A stretch of DNA of 64,000 nt from Hymenobacter psychrotolerans DSM 18569 (GCF_900142395.1 NZ_FRAS01000021.1:1-64000), one strand, 5' to 3'; numbered from the stretch's first letter, positions 6,518 to 14,990 are shown. Translations and numbers: made by a program. Notes: generated by a model from the letters alone, not told the origin.

Positions 6518-8191
6518 ATGGACGCAACGCCCATTCCTCTCCGCTTTGGCATTATGTGCCGGGGCAGAACGCTGGCTGCCTGGCAGCGGCAGGCAGTAGA
6601 AATGCTGCTGGCGCTACCCAACGTGACGCTGGCCCTGCTTATTCTGGAAGATGCCGGAGCAAAAGGGAAGGGGCAGCCGCGGCTACCGCTGCAGCAGGTG
6701 CTATGGAGCAGCTACCGCCGGATGCTGCGCAAACCCGCCGCTACCCGCCGGGTTTGCATCGGCGACTGGGCCAGCCAGGTTCCGTGCTTTACGTGTGCCC
6801 CGCAGCGGGGCTGGTCGGCCGCAGACCTGCACCTAGCCGAGCAGGACGTGCGGGCCATTGCGGCCTACGAACTCGACTTTGTGCTGCAATTCGCCTTCAA
6901 AGGGGTGCGGGGCCGCATCCTCGATACGCCTCGCTACGGTATCTGGGCCTTCCACCACACCGATGTGAGCCGGCTGCGGGAGGCGCCGTCGGGTTTCTGG
7001 GAAATCTACCACCGCGAGCCGGTCACCGGAGCCGCCCTGCAGCGGCTTACCAACGGCCCGGAACGGGCAGTGCCACTGAAAAAGGGCTACTTCCGCACCA
7101 AGTTTCATAGCTACCGCGGCAACATCGATATGGTGTATGGCGAAAGTGCCTACTGGCCGGCTGCCCTGTGCCAGCAGCTGCGCCTGGATGCCGGGCAGTT
7201 GAAATACCCGCCAGCCGGTGCCGCCAGGGCAGGCGTTGCGGAGCCGCAGCTGCCCGCGCCGTGGCAGTTGCTGGTGTTCGGCTGGAAAATGATGTCTAGC
7301 AACATGCAGCGGGTTTATGGCGCCTTGTTTCTGCAGGCCGAGTTCTGGAATATCGGCGTTATCGAGCAACCGATTCAGGCGTTTCTGCAGCCCCAGCTGC
7401 TGCAGGGAGTGGCCATCAATACGGCGCCGCTGCGCAACCGCCACGTCTTCTACGCCGACTGCTTTGGCCGGGAGGAGAACGGCCAGACCCAGATTTATTT
7501 TGAGCGCTACGACTACCGGACCGGGCAGGGAACCATTGCGCGGCTCAGCTACCCGTGGCAGCCCGACGAGCAGCCCGCCCCGGTCTTCGACCTGCCGTAT
7601 CATCTGTCGTATCCGTACCTGTACGGGCCGTACTGTATCCCGGAATCGTCGGAGGCGGAGCAGGTGGCGCGCTACGACCTGCGCCAGCAGCCGGCCCCGC
7701 CGGCCCAGCCGCTGCTGCCGGGCGTACCGGGCGTCGATTCGACGCTGTTTGAGCACGAAGGCCGCTACTGGATGATGTACACCCGCCTCGACCGGGACCC
7801 CAACCTCAATCTGTTCATTGCCTACGCCGACCAGCCGGAGGGCCCCTGGCAGGAGCACGCCCAGAATCCGGTGCTGACGGATGTGCGCTGTGCCCGGCCC
7901 GGCGGTACGCCGTTCCGGCACGAGGGCCGCCTGTACCGCCCCGCCCAGAACTACTCCCGCGGCTACGGCAGCAGTCTGGTCATCAACGAAATAGTGGAGC
8001 TGACCCCGACCACTTACGTGGAGCGCCCCGCCGCCGAGCTGACGTCGTTGCACCCCGAGTATTCGGCTGGTATGCACACGGTGGCCGCCATTGGCCCCAA
8101 CCGCACGGCTATCGACTTCAAGCGCCACGGTTTCAGCCCGAGTGCCCTGCAGCACAACCTGCGGCGCCTGCTGAAACGCTGGCACCCCTGA
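6518..8191 (+). CDS. Formyltransferase-like / five-bladed propeller protein (GINT1-like)
   Basis: A 557-residue protein. Residues about 1-210 resemble a formyltransferase fold: GIMCRGRTLAAWQ at the start, then IWAFHHTDVSRLREA and GFWEIYHREPVTGAAL, mirroring the substrate loop of Fmt/ArnA enzymes, though the canonical N-H-D catalytic set is not obvious. Residues about 245-520 show GH43-like beta-propeller repeats, as in the N-terminal domain of glucosamine inositolphosphorylceramide transferases (VDSTLFEHEGRYWMMYT, GGTPFRHEGRLYRPAQN). Such two-domain proteins occur in surface-glycan contexts and may modify a sugar or lipid head group. It stands alone here, followed by a cold-shock gene. Domain calls are moderately secure; the reaction is unknown. 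Confidence 0.7.
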   Translation: MDATPIPLRFGIMCRGRTLAAWQRQAVEMLLALPNVTLALLILEDAGAKGKGQPRLPLQQVLWSSYRRMLRKPAATRRVCIGDWASQVPCFTCAPQRGWSAADLHLAEQDVRAIAAYELDFVLQFAFKGVRGRILDTPRYGIWAFHHTDVSRLREAPSGFWEIYHREPVTGAALQRLTNGPERAVPLKKGYFRTKFHSYRGNIDMVYGESAYWPAALCQQLRLDAGQLKYPPAGAARAGVAEPQLPAPWQLLVFGWKMMSSNMQRVYGALFLQAEFWNIGVIEQPIQAFLQPQLLQGVAINTAPLRNRHVFYADCFGREENGQTQIYFERYDYRTGQGTIARLSYPWQPDEQPAPVFDLPYHLSYPYLYGPYCIPESSEAEQVARYDLRQQPAPPAQPLLPGVPGVDSTLFEHEGRYWMMYTRLDRDPNLNLFIAYADQPEGPWQEHAQNPVLTDVRCARPGGTPFRHEGRLYRPAQNYSRGYGSSLVINEIVELTPTTYVERPAAELTSLHPEYSAGMHTVAAIGPNRTAIDFKRHGFSPSALQHNLRRLLKRWHP

Positions 8192-8444
8192 GCGGCCGGC
8201 CGGCACCACGGTCCGTTGTTTTCGGCAGAACTGAACCTTTCAGCCGGTTGGCCCGTTGGCAGCTCGTAATCTGACCGCTCACTATTCTAAAGTTGCTCTA
8301 CTAGCAGAGCATCCCGAAAATAAGACGTACGTTTACAGCATTAAAGGCAAGTTGCCTCGTGTCACTACCATTGATTCACGCATTTTGAATAATAGTAGAG
8401 TTTCGCTGCCAGTTGCTTCGTATTCACCCTTTTTCCTAGCAATC
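8192..8444 (+). promoter_or_regulatory. Long leader of the cold-shock gene
   Basis: About 250 bases lacking a conserved gene precede the cspA-like start. Cold-shock mRNAs typically have long structured leaders. A small hairpin GCTCT-(6)-AGAGC is visible at about 8294-8310, and the region from 8270 on is more AT-rich than its surroundings. An in-frame extension of the Csp reading frame upstream to 8256 exists, but it does not match Csp length. Confidence 0.4.
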
Positions 8445-8636
8445 ATGCAGACAGGAACCGTAAAATTCTTCAATGAGACCAAAGGCTTTGGTTTCATCAA
8501 CAACAGCGCCACCGGCCAGGACGTATTCGTTCACGTAACCGGTCTGATCGACGAAATCCGCGACAACGATAAAGTTGAGTTCGAGGTAGAAGAAGGCCGT
8601 AAAGGCCTGAGCGCCGTAAAAGTACGTCGCGCTTAG
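8445..8636 (+). CDS. Cold-shock protein (CspA family)
   Basis: A 63-residue single cold-shock domain. MQTGTVKFFNETKGFGFI carries RNP1 (KGFGFI), and VFVHVTGL is RNP2. Length and sequence fit the CspA family of small RNA chaperones that bind single-stranded RNA/DNA and melt secondary structure. The start at 8445 gives the canonical length; longer in-frame starts would add 63 non-conserved residues. A strong intrinsic terminator follows 24 bases after the stop, so it is monocistronic. It probably acts as a cold- or stress-induced RNA chaperone in the cytoplasm. Confidence 0.95.
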   Translation: MQTGTVKFFNETKGFGFINNSATGQDVFVHVTGLIDEIRDNDKVEFEVEEGRKGLSAVKVRRA

Positions 8637-8660
8637 TCTCCTTTCTCTCCTGAAAGAAGC

Positions 8661-8694
8661 AAAGGAGCATGCCAGCCGGCATGCTCCTTTTTTT
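8661..8694 (+). terminator. Intrinsic terminator of cspA
   Basis: A perfect 13-bp stem (AAAGGAGCATGCC) with a 4-base loop is followed by a run of seven T residues. Confidence 0.9.
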
Positions 8695-8767
8695 GTGCCT
8701 GCCACGGTGGCCAGGCCAGTATAGCGGGCCGGCAGCAACTGCAAGCGCGCAATGCCGTAGCGTAGCT

Positions 8768-9196
8768 ATGCACCACATTGTTTATCAAAGCTCCGCAGTA
8801 GGGCAGCCCACGGTGGCCGAGCTACGGTACCTGTTGCTGCAGTCGCGCTCCAACAACCTGCGGCTGGGCATTACGGGGCTGCTGCTTTATGGCAATGCAA
8901 GCTTTATGCAGGTGCTGGAAGGGGAGGCGGAGCCGGTGCAGCAGGTGTATGCCAGCATCGTAGCGGACCCGCGCCACACGGCGGTGCTCAAGCTCGCCGA
9001 TGGGCCGATTGAAAAGCAGGTGTTTGCCGACTGGTCTATGGGGTTTCAGCAGCTGTCGGGCCCCGATTTTATGCGCCTGGCCGGGTACATCGACCCATAC
9101 CGCTCGCGGTTTCTAAATGCGCCCTTGCCGGAGATAGAGGAAGGTATGCTGGTGCTGCTCAAGTCGTTTGTGGTGGATGGCGACGCCCGGCTCTGA
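8768..9196 (+). CDS. BLUF-domain blue-light photoreceptor
   Basis: A 142-residue single-domain protein of the BLUF (sensor of blue light using FAD) family. The photocycle residues are present: Y6 in MHHIVYQSS, N30 in SRSNNLRLGITGLLLY, Q48 in FMQVLEG, and W89/M91 in DWSMGF. No output domain is fused, so signalling must go through a partner protein, as in short BLUF proteins such as PixD. The ATG at 8768 places the first beta strand at the N-terminus; an upstream in-frame ATG lies in the terminator of the previous gene. It is convergent with the potassium channel gene, with only 13 bp between stops. Confidence 0.93.
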   Translation: MHHIVYQSSAVGQPTVAELRYLLLQSRSNNLRLGITGLLLYGNASFMQVLEGEAEPVQQVYASIVADPRHTAVLKLADGPIEKQVFADWSMGFQQLSGPDFMRLAGYIDPYRSRFLNAPLPEIEEGMLVLLKSFVVDGDARL

Positions 9197-9209
9197 CGAG
9201 TGTGCCGCG

Positions 9210-10040
9210 CTAGAGCTTCTCGCCGCAGTGCCAGCAATACTCGGCATCGGGGCGGTGGTCGGTGGCCTGGCAGACGTGGCATACCACCTGCTTGAAGGCC
9301 GGCGCACTCACCCGCGAGCCCGCCATCTGGGCCGATACAATGCCGGTGGGAACCGCAATAATGGCGTAGCCGAGAATCATCAGGATGGAAGCCAGCGTCT
9401 GGCCCAGCACCGTCACGGGCGAAATGTCGCCGTAGCCGACCGTGGTGACGGTGACTACGGCCCAGTAGATGCTCTTCGGAATGCTCGTGAAGCCGTTGTT
9501 GCCGCCTTCTACCACGTACAGCAGCGTGCCTACTACCGTTACCAGGGTGAGCACGGCCGTCAGGAATACCATTATCTTAAAGCGGCTGGCCTTCAGAGCC
9601 GTCACGATAAACTCGCCTTCGCCCATGAACCGGCCCAGCTTGAAGATGCGGAACACGCGCAGCAGGCGCAGCGTCCGGATAACAAGCAAGTAGCGGCTTC
9701 CGGCGAAGATGAGCGTGGCCAGCGTAGGCACAATGGCCATAAAATCGATGATGCCCAGCAGGCTGAAGGCGTAAGCCAGAGGGCGCCGGACCACCACCAG
9801 CCGGGCAATGTACTCGAGCAGGAAAACGCCCGTAAAAAACCACTCTATTGCCCGCAGAGCCGTGCCGTACCGCAGGTTGATGCTTTGCACGCTCTCCAGC
9901 ATCACGGCCACTACGCTGAGCACAATGGCGACGAGCACCGCAATATCGAATGTGCGGCCGGCCGGGGTGTCGGCTTCAAAAATAACGCTATAGGCAGTGC
10001 GGCGCCAGCCAGAGGCGGAGCCAGGGGGGCGGATGTCCAT
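9210..10040 (-). CDS. Voltage-gated-type potassium channel with C-terminal zinc ribbon
   Basis: A 276-residue six-TM ion transporter. The first helix begins around FDIAVLVAIVLSVVAVML. The S4 voltage-sensor helix is RTLRLLRVFRIFKLGR, with Arg/Lys every third residue, and the pore carries the K+ selectivity filter TVTTVGYGD. After S6 (IIAVPTGIVSAQM) the cytosolic tail ends in a CxxC...CxxC zinc ribbon (CHVCQ and CWHCGEKL), a known feature of some bacterial Kv-like channels, possibly for assembly or metal/redox sensing. It is an inner-membrane tetramer in this family. It overlaps nothing and lies 51 bp upstream of the gene ending at 10092. Confidence 0.92.
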   Translation of the reverse strand: MDIRPPGSASGWRRTAYSVIFEADTPAGRTFDIAVLVAIVLSVVAVMLESVQSINLRYGTALRAIEWFFTGVFLLEYIARLVVVRRPLAYAFSLLGIIDFMAIVPTLATLIFAGSRYLLVIRTLRLLRVFRIFKLGRFMGEGEFIVTALKASRFKIMVFLTAVLTLVTVVGTLLYVVEGGNNGFTSIPKSIYWAVVTVTTVGYGDISPVTVLGQTLASILMILGYAIIAVPTGIVSAQMAGSRVSAPAFKQVVCHVCQATDHRPDAEYCWHCGEKL

Positions 10041-10091
10041 ACGGATGCAAAGGAACGAGCTACTGGGTAAGTTGCCGCAAGATGCGCCGGA

Positions 10092-10562
10092 TTAGTTATG
10101 GGCCAGCAGCCATTCCTGGGCCGCCAGCTCGTCTACAAACAATTCTGCCCGGAAAGGCAGCTTGTCGTAGTCGCCCGGAACCGGCAGATTGCCCTGGTTT
10201 TCCAGCTCTGCCAGCAGCATCGGCGACACCAGATAGGCCAGGTACGTGAGCTTGCCGGGCTGGTCGCCGGGCTGCGGAAAAAACGTAGTGAGCAGCTCGG
10301 GCCGGAAGCTGATGTCGCGGCGCAAATCAATAAGCCAGTACTGGCAGCCGTGGTCTTTGGCCGCGTCCAGCATCAGGGCATAGGCTTTCTGCGCTTCCGT
10401 GGAAGCCAGTGGCCGCAGAATGCGGTTGATGATAAAGTAGACGTCGTCGCGGGAGCTCAGGTCCAGATAGTCCCAGGCAGGAAGAGGGTGATACACTACA
10501 GTAGGATGGAGGCGGAAGTCAACTTTACGGCAGGCATGGCGCTTAGTTGGCCCGCAACTCAT
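10092..10562 (-). CDS. Conserved hypothetical protein, STAS/SpoIIAA-like pattern
   Basis: A 156-residue soluble protein with no signal or membrane segment. The middle contains a strand-like YWLIDLRRD and the end FVDELAAQEWLLAH, an arrangement often seen in SpoIIAA/STAS-like proteins of Cytophagales, but the match is only a pattern impression. It is divergent from the ctlX gene (50 bp between starts) and in the same direction as the potassium channel gene 51 bp downstream. Function unknown. Confidence 0.6.
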   Translation of the reverse strand: MSCGPTKRHACRKVDFRLHPTVVYHPLPAWDYLDLSSRDDVYFIINRILRPLASTEAQKAYALMLDAAKDHGCQYWLIDLRRDISFRPELLTTFFPQPGDQPGKLTYLAYLVSPMLLAELENQGNLPVPGDYDKLPFRAELFVDELAAQEWLLAHN

Positions 10563-10612
10563 TCCAACTGCCGGCCAGGTTGTTTCTTTGCCGGCACATT
10601 CTCACCTTTGCC

Positions 10613-11533
10613 ATGCAATCTGCCAGCACAGTTCTTCTGGTTCGCCCCGCCCGGTTTGCCTTCAACCCGGAAACGGCCGCGTCCAACTCCTTTCAGCAGC
10701 ACATACAGGGGCTGGATGCTGCCAGCGTGCAGGCGCAGGCGTTTGCCGAGTTCGATGCCCTGGCCGTGCGCCTGCGCAGCCGGGGCGTGCAGGTGCTGGT
10801 AGTGGCTGACACGCCAACGCCCGCCAAGCCCGATGCTGTGTTTCCTAATAACTGGGTGACGTTTCATGCTGATGGGCGCGTGCTGCTATACCCGATGTGC
10901 GCCCCCAGCCGCCGGGCCGAGCGCCGGCCCGATATTCTGGAAGCTCTTGCGCACGACTTCCGCATCTCGCAGGTGCTGGATATTTCCGGCAGCGAGCAGC
11001 ACGGGCGGTATCTGGAAGGAACCGGCAGCATCGTTTTCGACCATGTGCACCGCGTAGCCTACGCCTGCCTCTCCGCCCGCACCGATGCCGGGCTGCTTGA
11101 AGAAGTGTGCGCGCAGCTGCAGTACCGGCCCGTGGCGTTTCGGGCGCAGGATGCACAGGGGCACGCCATCTACCACACCAACGTGATGCTGTGCGTCGGG
11201 ACGCGGTTTGCAGTAGTGTGCCTCGAAAGTATTGCCGATGCCTCGGAGCGCGCTCTGGTACAGGACTCATTGGAGCGCAGCGGGCACGAAATAGTGACTG
11301 TTTCGCTGGCGCAGGTAGCGCGGTTTGCCGGCAACATGCTGGAGCTGCAGCCGACTGGCAGCCCCACACTGCTGGCCCTATCGCAGAGCGCCCACGACGC
11401 CCTGACGCCGGAGCAGCGCCACGTGCTGAGTTGCTACGCCGACCTATTGCCGCTATCCATCCCGACCATCGAAACTATTGGGGGCGGCAGTGTCCGGTGT
11501 ATGCTGGCCGAGGTGTTTCTGCCGAAAAAGTAG
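10613..11533 (+). CDS. ctlX: Citrulline utilisation hydrolase CtlX family (amidinotransferase fold)
   Basis: A 306-residue guanidino-group-modifying enzyme. Diagnostic segments are VFPNNWVTFH, GRYLEGTGSIVFDH, a histidine strand IYHTNVMLCVG, and the C-terminal catalytic cysteine loop GGGSVRCMLAEVF. This set (Asp/Glu, His, Cys) matches the CtlX group, which hydrolyses citrulline to ornithine and is related to arginine deiminase. It is soluble and cytosolic. The ATG at 10613 starts the conserved VLLVRPARFAFN strand. A hairpin terminator follows. No arginine-pathway neighbours are present, so it is probably a stand-alone catabolic enzyme. Confidence 0.88.
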   Translation: MQSASTVLLVRPARFAFNPETAASNSFQQHIQGLDAASVQAQAFAEFDALAVRLRSRGVQVLVVADTPTPAKPDAVFPNNWVTFHADGRVLLYPMCAPSRRAERRPDILEALAHDFRISQVLDISGSEQHGRYLEGTGSIVFDHVHRVAYACLSARTDAGLLEEVCAQLQYRPVAFRAQDAQGHAIYHTNVMLCVGTRFAVVCLESIADASERALVQDSLERSGHEIVTVSLAQVARFAGNMLELQPTGSPTLLALSQSAHDALTPEQRHVLSCYADLLPLSIPTIETIGGGSVRCMLAEVFLPKK

Positions 11534-11556
11534 CCGTGACGGAGTGCCTGGGCAAG

Positions 11557-11591
11557 TAAAAACGCCAGGCTGCGCGCAGCCTGACGTTTTT
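11557..11591. terminator. Terminator between ctlX and mqo, probably bidirectional
   Basis: An inverted repeat AAAAACG-CAGGCTG-CGCG-CAGCCTG-ACGTTTTT with an A-run on the left and a T-run on the right can serve both converging transcripts. Confidence 0.85.
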
Positions 11592-11635
11592 GTTTTCTGC
11601 CGATATGTAAGCAGCTAGTGCCGGAGCATGGCGGC

Positions 11636-13147
11636 TTATTCCACTTCCTTCACGAGGCCCAGCACCGCAGAAGTGCGCGCCCGTACCTCTGCCACCAACC
11701 CGGGCTTGGTTGCCAACGACTGGCCGAACGATGGAATCATCTCGTGGAACTTGGCTTGCCAGGCTGGCGAAGCTGCCTGCTGCGGAAAGCACTTCTGAAT
11801 GAGGCTCAGCATAATACTGACGGCCGTGGAAGCACCCGGCGAAGCGCCCAGCAGCGCCGCAATGGAGCCATCGGAGGCCGTTACCATCTCCGTCCCGAAC
11901 TCCAGTACGCCGCCCTGCTTTTCGTCTTTTTTGATGACCTGCACGCGCTGCCCGGCCACGGCCAGCTCCCAGTCTTGCGGCTGTGCCTCGGGCATATACT
12001 CCCGCAGCGCCGCCACCCGGTCCTGCGGCGACTGGCGTACCTGCTGAATCAGGTACTTGGTGAGGGGCAGGTTTTTGAGGCCGGCCATAATCATGGGCCG
12101 CAGGTTGTTAAGCTGAATGGAAGCCGGCAAATCGAGGTAGGAGCCCGTTTTGAGGAACTTGGTGCTGAAGCCCGCGTAGGGCCCGAACAGCAGCTCTTTG
12201 CGGCCATCAATCATGCGCGTATCCAGGTGCGGCACCGACATGGGGGGCGAGCCGACTGCGGCCTTGCCATATACTTTAGCCTCGTGGCGCGCTATAACGG
12301 CCGGGTTGGTGCATTTCAGCCACTGTCCGCTCACCGGAAAGCCCCCGAAACCATCGGCTTCCGGAATGCCGGATTTCTCCAGTAGCGGCAACGAGCCGCC
12401 GCCGGCCCCAATGAAAACGAACCGGGCCCGCACCTTCACATCCTGGCCGGTGTTCCGGTCTTTGGCCTTCACGCCCCACGTCCCATCGAACTTGTGGCGG
12501 AGCTTGTCTACTTCGTGATGGAAGTGGAACGTGACGCCGGGCTTCTCCTGCAGCAGCCGGAACATGCCGCGGGTCAGGGAGCCGAAATTGACGTCGGTGC
12601 CCAGGTCCATGCGGGTGGCGGCCACGGGCTGCTGCGGGTCGCGGCCTTCCATCACCAGCGGCATCCACTGCTGCAGGCGGGCGCGGTCTTCGCTGTATTC
12701 CATGCCCTCAAACAGCGCCGACTGGGTGAGGGCGGCGTGGCGCTTGCGCAGGTATTCCACGTTCTCGGGGCCCCACACAAAGCTCATGTGCGGAATGTGG
12801 TTGATGAAGCGCTGAATCTCCTTCACGTTGTACTGTTCCGTGAGGTAGGCCCAGAACTGCTTGCTCTCCTCAAACTGCTCGGCTATTTTGAGTGCCTTAC
12901 TGATGTCGATGGTGCCATCGGGCTTTTCGGGCGTGTAATTCAGCTCGCAGAAGGCCGAGTGCCCGGTGCCGGCGTTGTTCCAGGCGTCGGAGCTTTCGGC
13001 GGCGGCCACATCCAGCCGCTCGAAAATGGTGATGGTCAGGCTGGGGTCCAACTCTTTGAGCATCAGCCCCAGAGTTGCACTCATAATTCCGGCTCCAATC
13101 AGCACCACGTCGGTGGTGAGGGGAGCTGCGCTGTCGGTCGTGCTCAT
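11636..13147 (-). CDS. mqo: Malate:quinone oxidoreductase
   Basis: A 503-residue FAD-dependent enzyme that oxidises L-malate to oxaloacetate and passes electrons to the quinone pool, replacing or complementing NAD-linked malate dehydrogenase in the TCA cycle. The N-terminus has the FAD-binding DVVLIGAGIMSATLG loop, then AAAESSDAWNNAGTGHSAF, highly characteristic of Mqo, and later FIGAGGGSLPLLEKSGIPE. Length is normal for the family. It is a peripheral inner-membrane enzyme. It is divergent from an SDR gene, with a long perfect inverted repeat in the intergenic region. On the minus strand a TACCTTTT sequence about 35 bases upstream of the start resembles a Bacteroidetes -7 box. Confidence 0.97.
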   Translation of the reverse strand: MSTTDSAAPLTTDVVLIGAGIMSATLGLMLKELDPSLTITIFERLDVAAAESSDAWNNAGTGHSAFCELNYTPEKPDGTIDISKALKIAEQFEESKQFWAYLTEQYNVKEIQRFINHIPHMSFVWGPENVEYLRKRHAALTQSALFEGMEYSEDRARLQQWMPLVMEGRDPQQPVAATRMDLGTDVNFGSLTRGMFRLLQEKPGVTFHFHHEVDKLRHKFDGTWGVKAKDRNTGQDVKVRARFVFIGAGGGSLPLLEKSGIPEADGFGGFPVSGQWLKCTNPAVIARHEAKVYGKAAVGSPPMSVPHLDTRMIDGRKELLFGPYAGFSTKFLKTGSYLDLPASIQLNNLRPMIMAGLKNLPLTKYLIQQVRQSPQDRVAALREYMPEAQPQDWELAVAGQRVQVIKKDEKQGGVLEFGTEMVTASDGSIAALLGASPGASTAVSIMLSLIQKCFPQQAASPAWQAKFHEMIPSFGQSLATKPGLVAEVRARTSAVLGLVKEVE

Positions 13148-13234
13148 GGATAGTTCAGAAAATGACTTTGGCAGTACGCGGGAAAGTTGAAAAGGTAGCT
13201 TCCTGAAGCAAGAAATACGCGCCCAAAACTTTGG

Positions 13235-13312
13235 CTGCCCCCGTTACAGCCTGTTGGTGCGGTTGCAGCTGCCTGGCTCTGCAACCGCACCAACAGGCTG
13301 TAACGGGGGCAG
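13235..13312. repeat. Perfect 34-bp inverted repeat with 10-base centre
   Basis: The left arm (13235-13268) and right arm (13279-13312) are exact reverse complements over 34 bases; each contains GTTACAGCCTGTTGGTGCGG or its complement. With one single-base indel, pairing extends a few bases further into TTGG/CCAA. It lies between divergent mqo and SDR starts. It is not a conventional terminator because no gene ends here. Confidence 0.9.
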
Positions 13313-13376
13313 GCCAACCAAAAAACCGCTTGGCCGGTACAGCACACATAGGCTTGCCACACCACGCACACGCACC

Positions 13377-14111
13377 ATGAAACTCGAAGGAAATACGGTA
13401 CTGATTACGGGCGGCGCGTCCGGTATCGGCCTGGCACTGGCCGAGCGGTTTGTGAAAGCCGGCAGCAAAGTAATTGCGGTAGGCCGGCGCGAAGACAAGC
13501 TGCGCGAGGCGCAGCGCCACCTGCCCGGCCTCCACATCTGGGTTTGCGACGTGGGCCGGGCTACCGAGCGGCTGGCATTACTAGCCTGGGTGCAGCAGGA
13601 ATTTCCGCGCCTGAATGTGCTGGTGAACAATGCGGGCATTCAGCGCCGCGTGCGGCTCACCGAGCCCAGCGACTGGGAAACGCAGCAGCAGGAGCTGGCC
13701 ATCAACCTGGAAGCGCCTATTCACCTGAGCACGCTGTTTGTTCCGCATCTGCGGGAGCAGCGGCAGCCGGCCATTATCAACGTCACGTCGGGGCTGGCGT
13801 TTGCGCCGCTGGTGGCGGCTCCGGTGTATAGCGCCACCAAGGCGGCGCTGCATTCGTTTACGCTGTCGTTGCGGCAGCAGCTGGCCGCTACGCCGGTGCG
13901 GGTGCTGGAAATCGTGCCGCCGGCCGTCAATACCGACCTGGGCGGCCCCGGCCTGCACACCTTCGGCGTGCCCGTCCATGACTTCGCCGACTCCGTAATG
14001 CAGCGCTTGGCAGCAGGGGAGGAGGAAGTCGGCTACGGTACCTCCGAGGAAGCCCGGCGCGCCTCACGGGAGCAACTGGATGCCCGCTTCAAGCTGATGA
14101 ACGGCCACTGA
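13377..14111 (+). CDS. Short-chain dehydrogenase/reductase, DltE-like
   Basis: A 244-residue classical SDR. It has the NAD(P) loop TGGASGIGLALAERF (residues about 11-25), a CDVGR segment, NNAG (residues about 86-89), a catalytic Ser in INVTSG, and YSATK for the Tyr/Lys pair. The overall pattern resembles DltE-type oxidoreductases, whose substrates are not established. The start at 13377 puts the first beta strand at the N-terminus; an upstream frame reads into the inverted repeat and is not conserved. It is followed by a strong terminator and is therefore monocistronic, divergent from mqo. Confidence 0.88.
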   Translation: MKLEGNTVLITGGASGIGLALAERFVKAGSKVIAVGRREDKLREAQRHLPGLHIWVCDVGRATERLALLAWVQQEFPRLNVLVNNAGIQRRVRLTEPSDWETQQQELAINLEAPIHLSTLFVPHLREQRQPAIINVTSGLAFAPLVAAPVYSATKAALHSFTLSLRQQLAATPVRVLEIVPPAVNTDLGGPGLHTFGVPVHDFADSVMQRLAAGEEEVGYGTSEEARRASREQLDARFKLMNGH

Positions 14112-14131
14112 TACAGCCCGCTTACTGGTGC

Positions 14132-14169
14132 AAAAACGCCCCGTCTGGCTAACCAGGCGGGGCGTTTTT
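14132..14169. terminator. Terminator after the SDR gene, usable in both directions
   Basis: A 17-base stem (AAAAACGCCCCGTCTGG with one mismatch) with a CTAA loop and GTTTTT at the right edge lies between convergent SDR and GNAT genes. Confidence 0.9.
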
Positions 14170-14199
14170 GATGTAGACAACGTGCGGAAAGCGTTGGGG

Positions 14200-14739
14200 C
14201 TAGGTGCCTTGCAGAGCGTGCCATTCGTGGTCGAGCATGCTCATTTCAATCAGGCTCCAGTATTCGTCTTCGTACTTGAGAATGTCGCGCGAGAGGCCTT
14301 CCTGCTGCATTCCGGCCTTTCCGTAGCACCGGATAGCAGCCGTGTTGAAGTCGTACACGCCCAAATCGATGCGGTGCAGGCCCAGCTCCTCGAACCCGAT
14401 GCGCAGCACGGCCTTCATTATGCCCTGGCAGATGCCGCGGCGCCGGGCGGTGCTGTTGCCAACCAGCACGCGGCTGATGCGGGCCGCGCTGTTTTTGCGG
14501 CTGATACCGCCCAGCGAAATATGCCCCACTACCTCGCCGGTTTTGGTTTCGATGGCCTTGTAAATCAGCGCGTCGGAAGTGGCGGGGTCGTTGGTGTCTG
14601 CGAGGTACCAGGCGAGTTTGTCCTCGGTGAGCGGGAAGCTGAACAGGGAACCCGACCAGTTCATGAGCAGCTTGGGGTCGGTAATCCAGCTGATGAGTTG
14701 CGTGAAATCGGCAGGCGTAAAGTATTCCAGTCTGATCAT
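14200..14739 (-). CDS. GNAT N-acetyltransferase, RimJ/RimL type
   Basis: A 179-residue acetyl-CoA-dependent acetyltransferase. The conserved GNAT core is visible: VVGHISLGG (motif D), ISRVLVGNSTARRRGICQGI (acetyl-CoA-binding motif A with the R-R-x-G-I loop), and GLHRIDLGVYDFNTAAIRCYGKAGM (motif B), typical of RimJ/RimL-like enzymes that modify protein N-termini or small amines. The substrate is unknown. It is cytosolic. It is convergent with the SDR gene across a shared terminator, and upstream lies non-coding DNA and a methyltransferase remnant on the other strand. Confidence 0.88.
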   Translation of the reverse strand: MIRLEYFTPADFTQLISWITDPKLLMNWSGSLFSFPLTEDKLAWYLADTNDPATSDALIYKAIETKTGEVVGHISLGGISRKNSAARISRVLVGNSTARRRGICQGIMKAVLRIGFEELGLHRIDLGVYDFNTAAIRCYGKAGMQQEGLSRDILKYEDEYWSLIEMSMLDHEWHALQGT

Positions 14740-14990
14740 GCAGAAGGCAGGGAAGAAGTAAGGAGCCGCTGCGCGCCCATAGGCGGCAGGCAGATAAGTC
14801 GGCTAAGATAAGCCCCCGGCCGACCAGAATAGTTCGCCGTTTTTGCGGAAGCCCTATGTTTTTGACAGAAGAGAAAAATAGTAAAGCAGCGCCATGTGAA
14901 AATGCAATAAGGTGCTGTTTTCCCTGCTGCCGCCCAATCATCACCTTCGACGGCTGATTCGCTGAAATTAGCTGCCAGAGAAGCCCGAGC
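14740..14990. other. Intergenic region without a recognisable gene
   Basis: Nothing conserved is seen in this 250-bp stretch. It is locally AT-rich around 14820-14900 (GAGAAAAATAGTAAAG), which fits a promoter for the minus-strand GNAT gene, and it ends at the methyltransferase remnant. Confidence 0.3.

Noticed and set aside
8220..8320. Possible tRNA-like sequence in the cold-shock leader
   Set aside because: No TpsiC-arm GTTCGA/C motif or acceptor pairing could be built; a structured leader explains it better.
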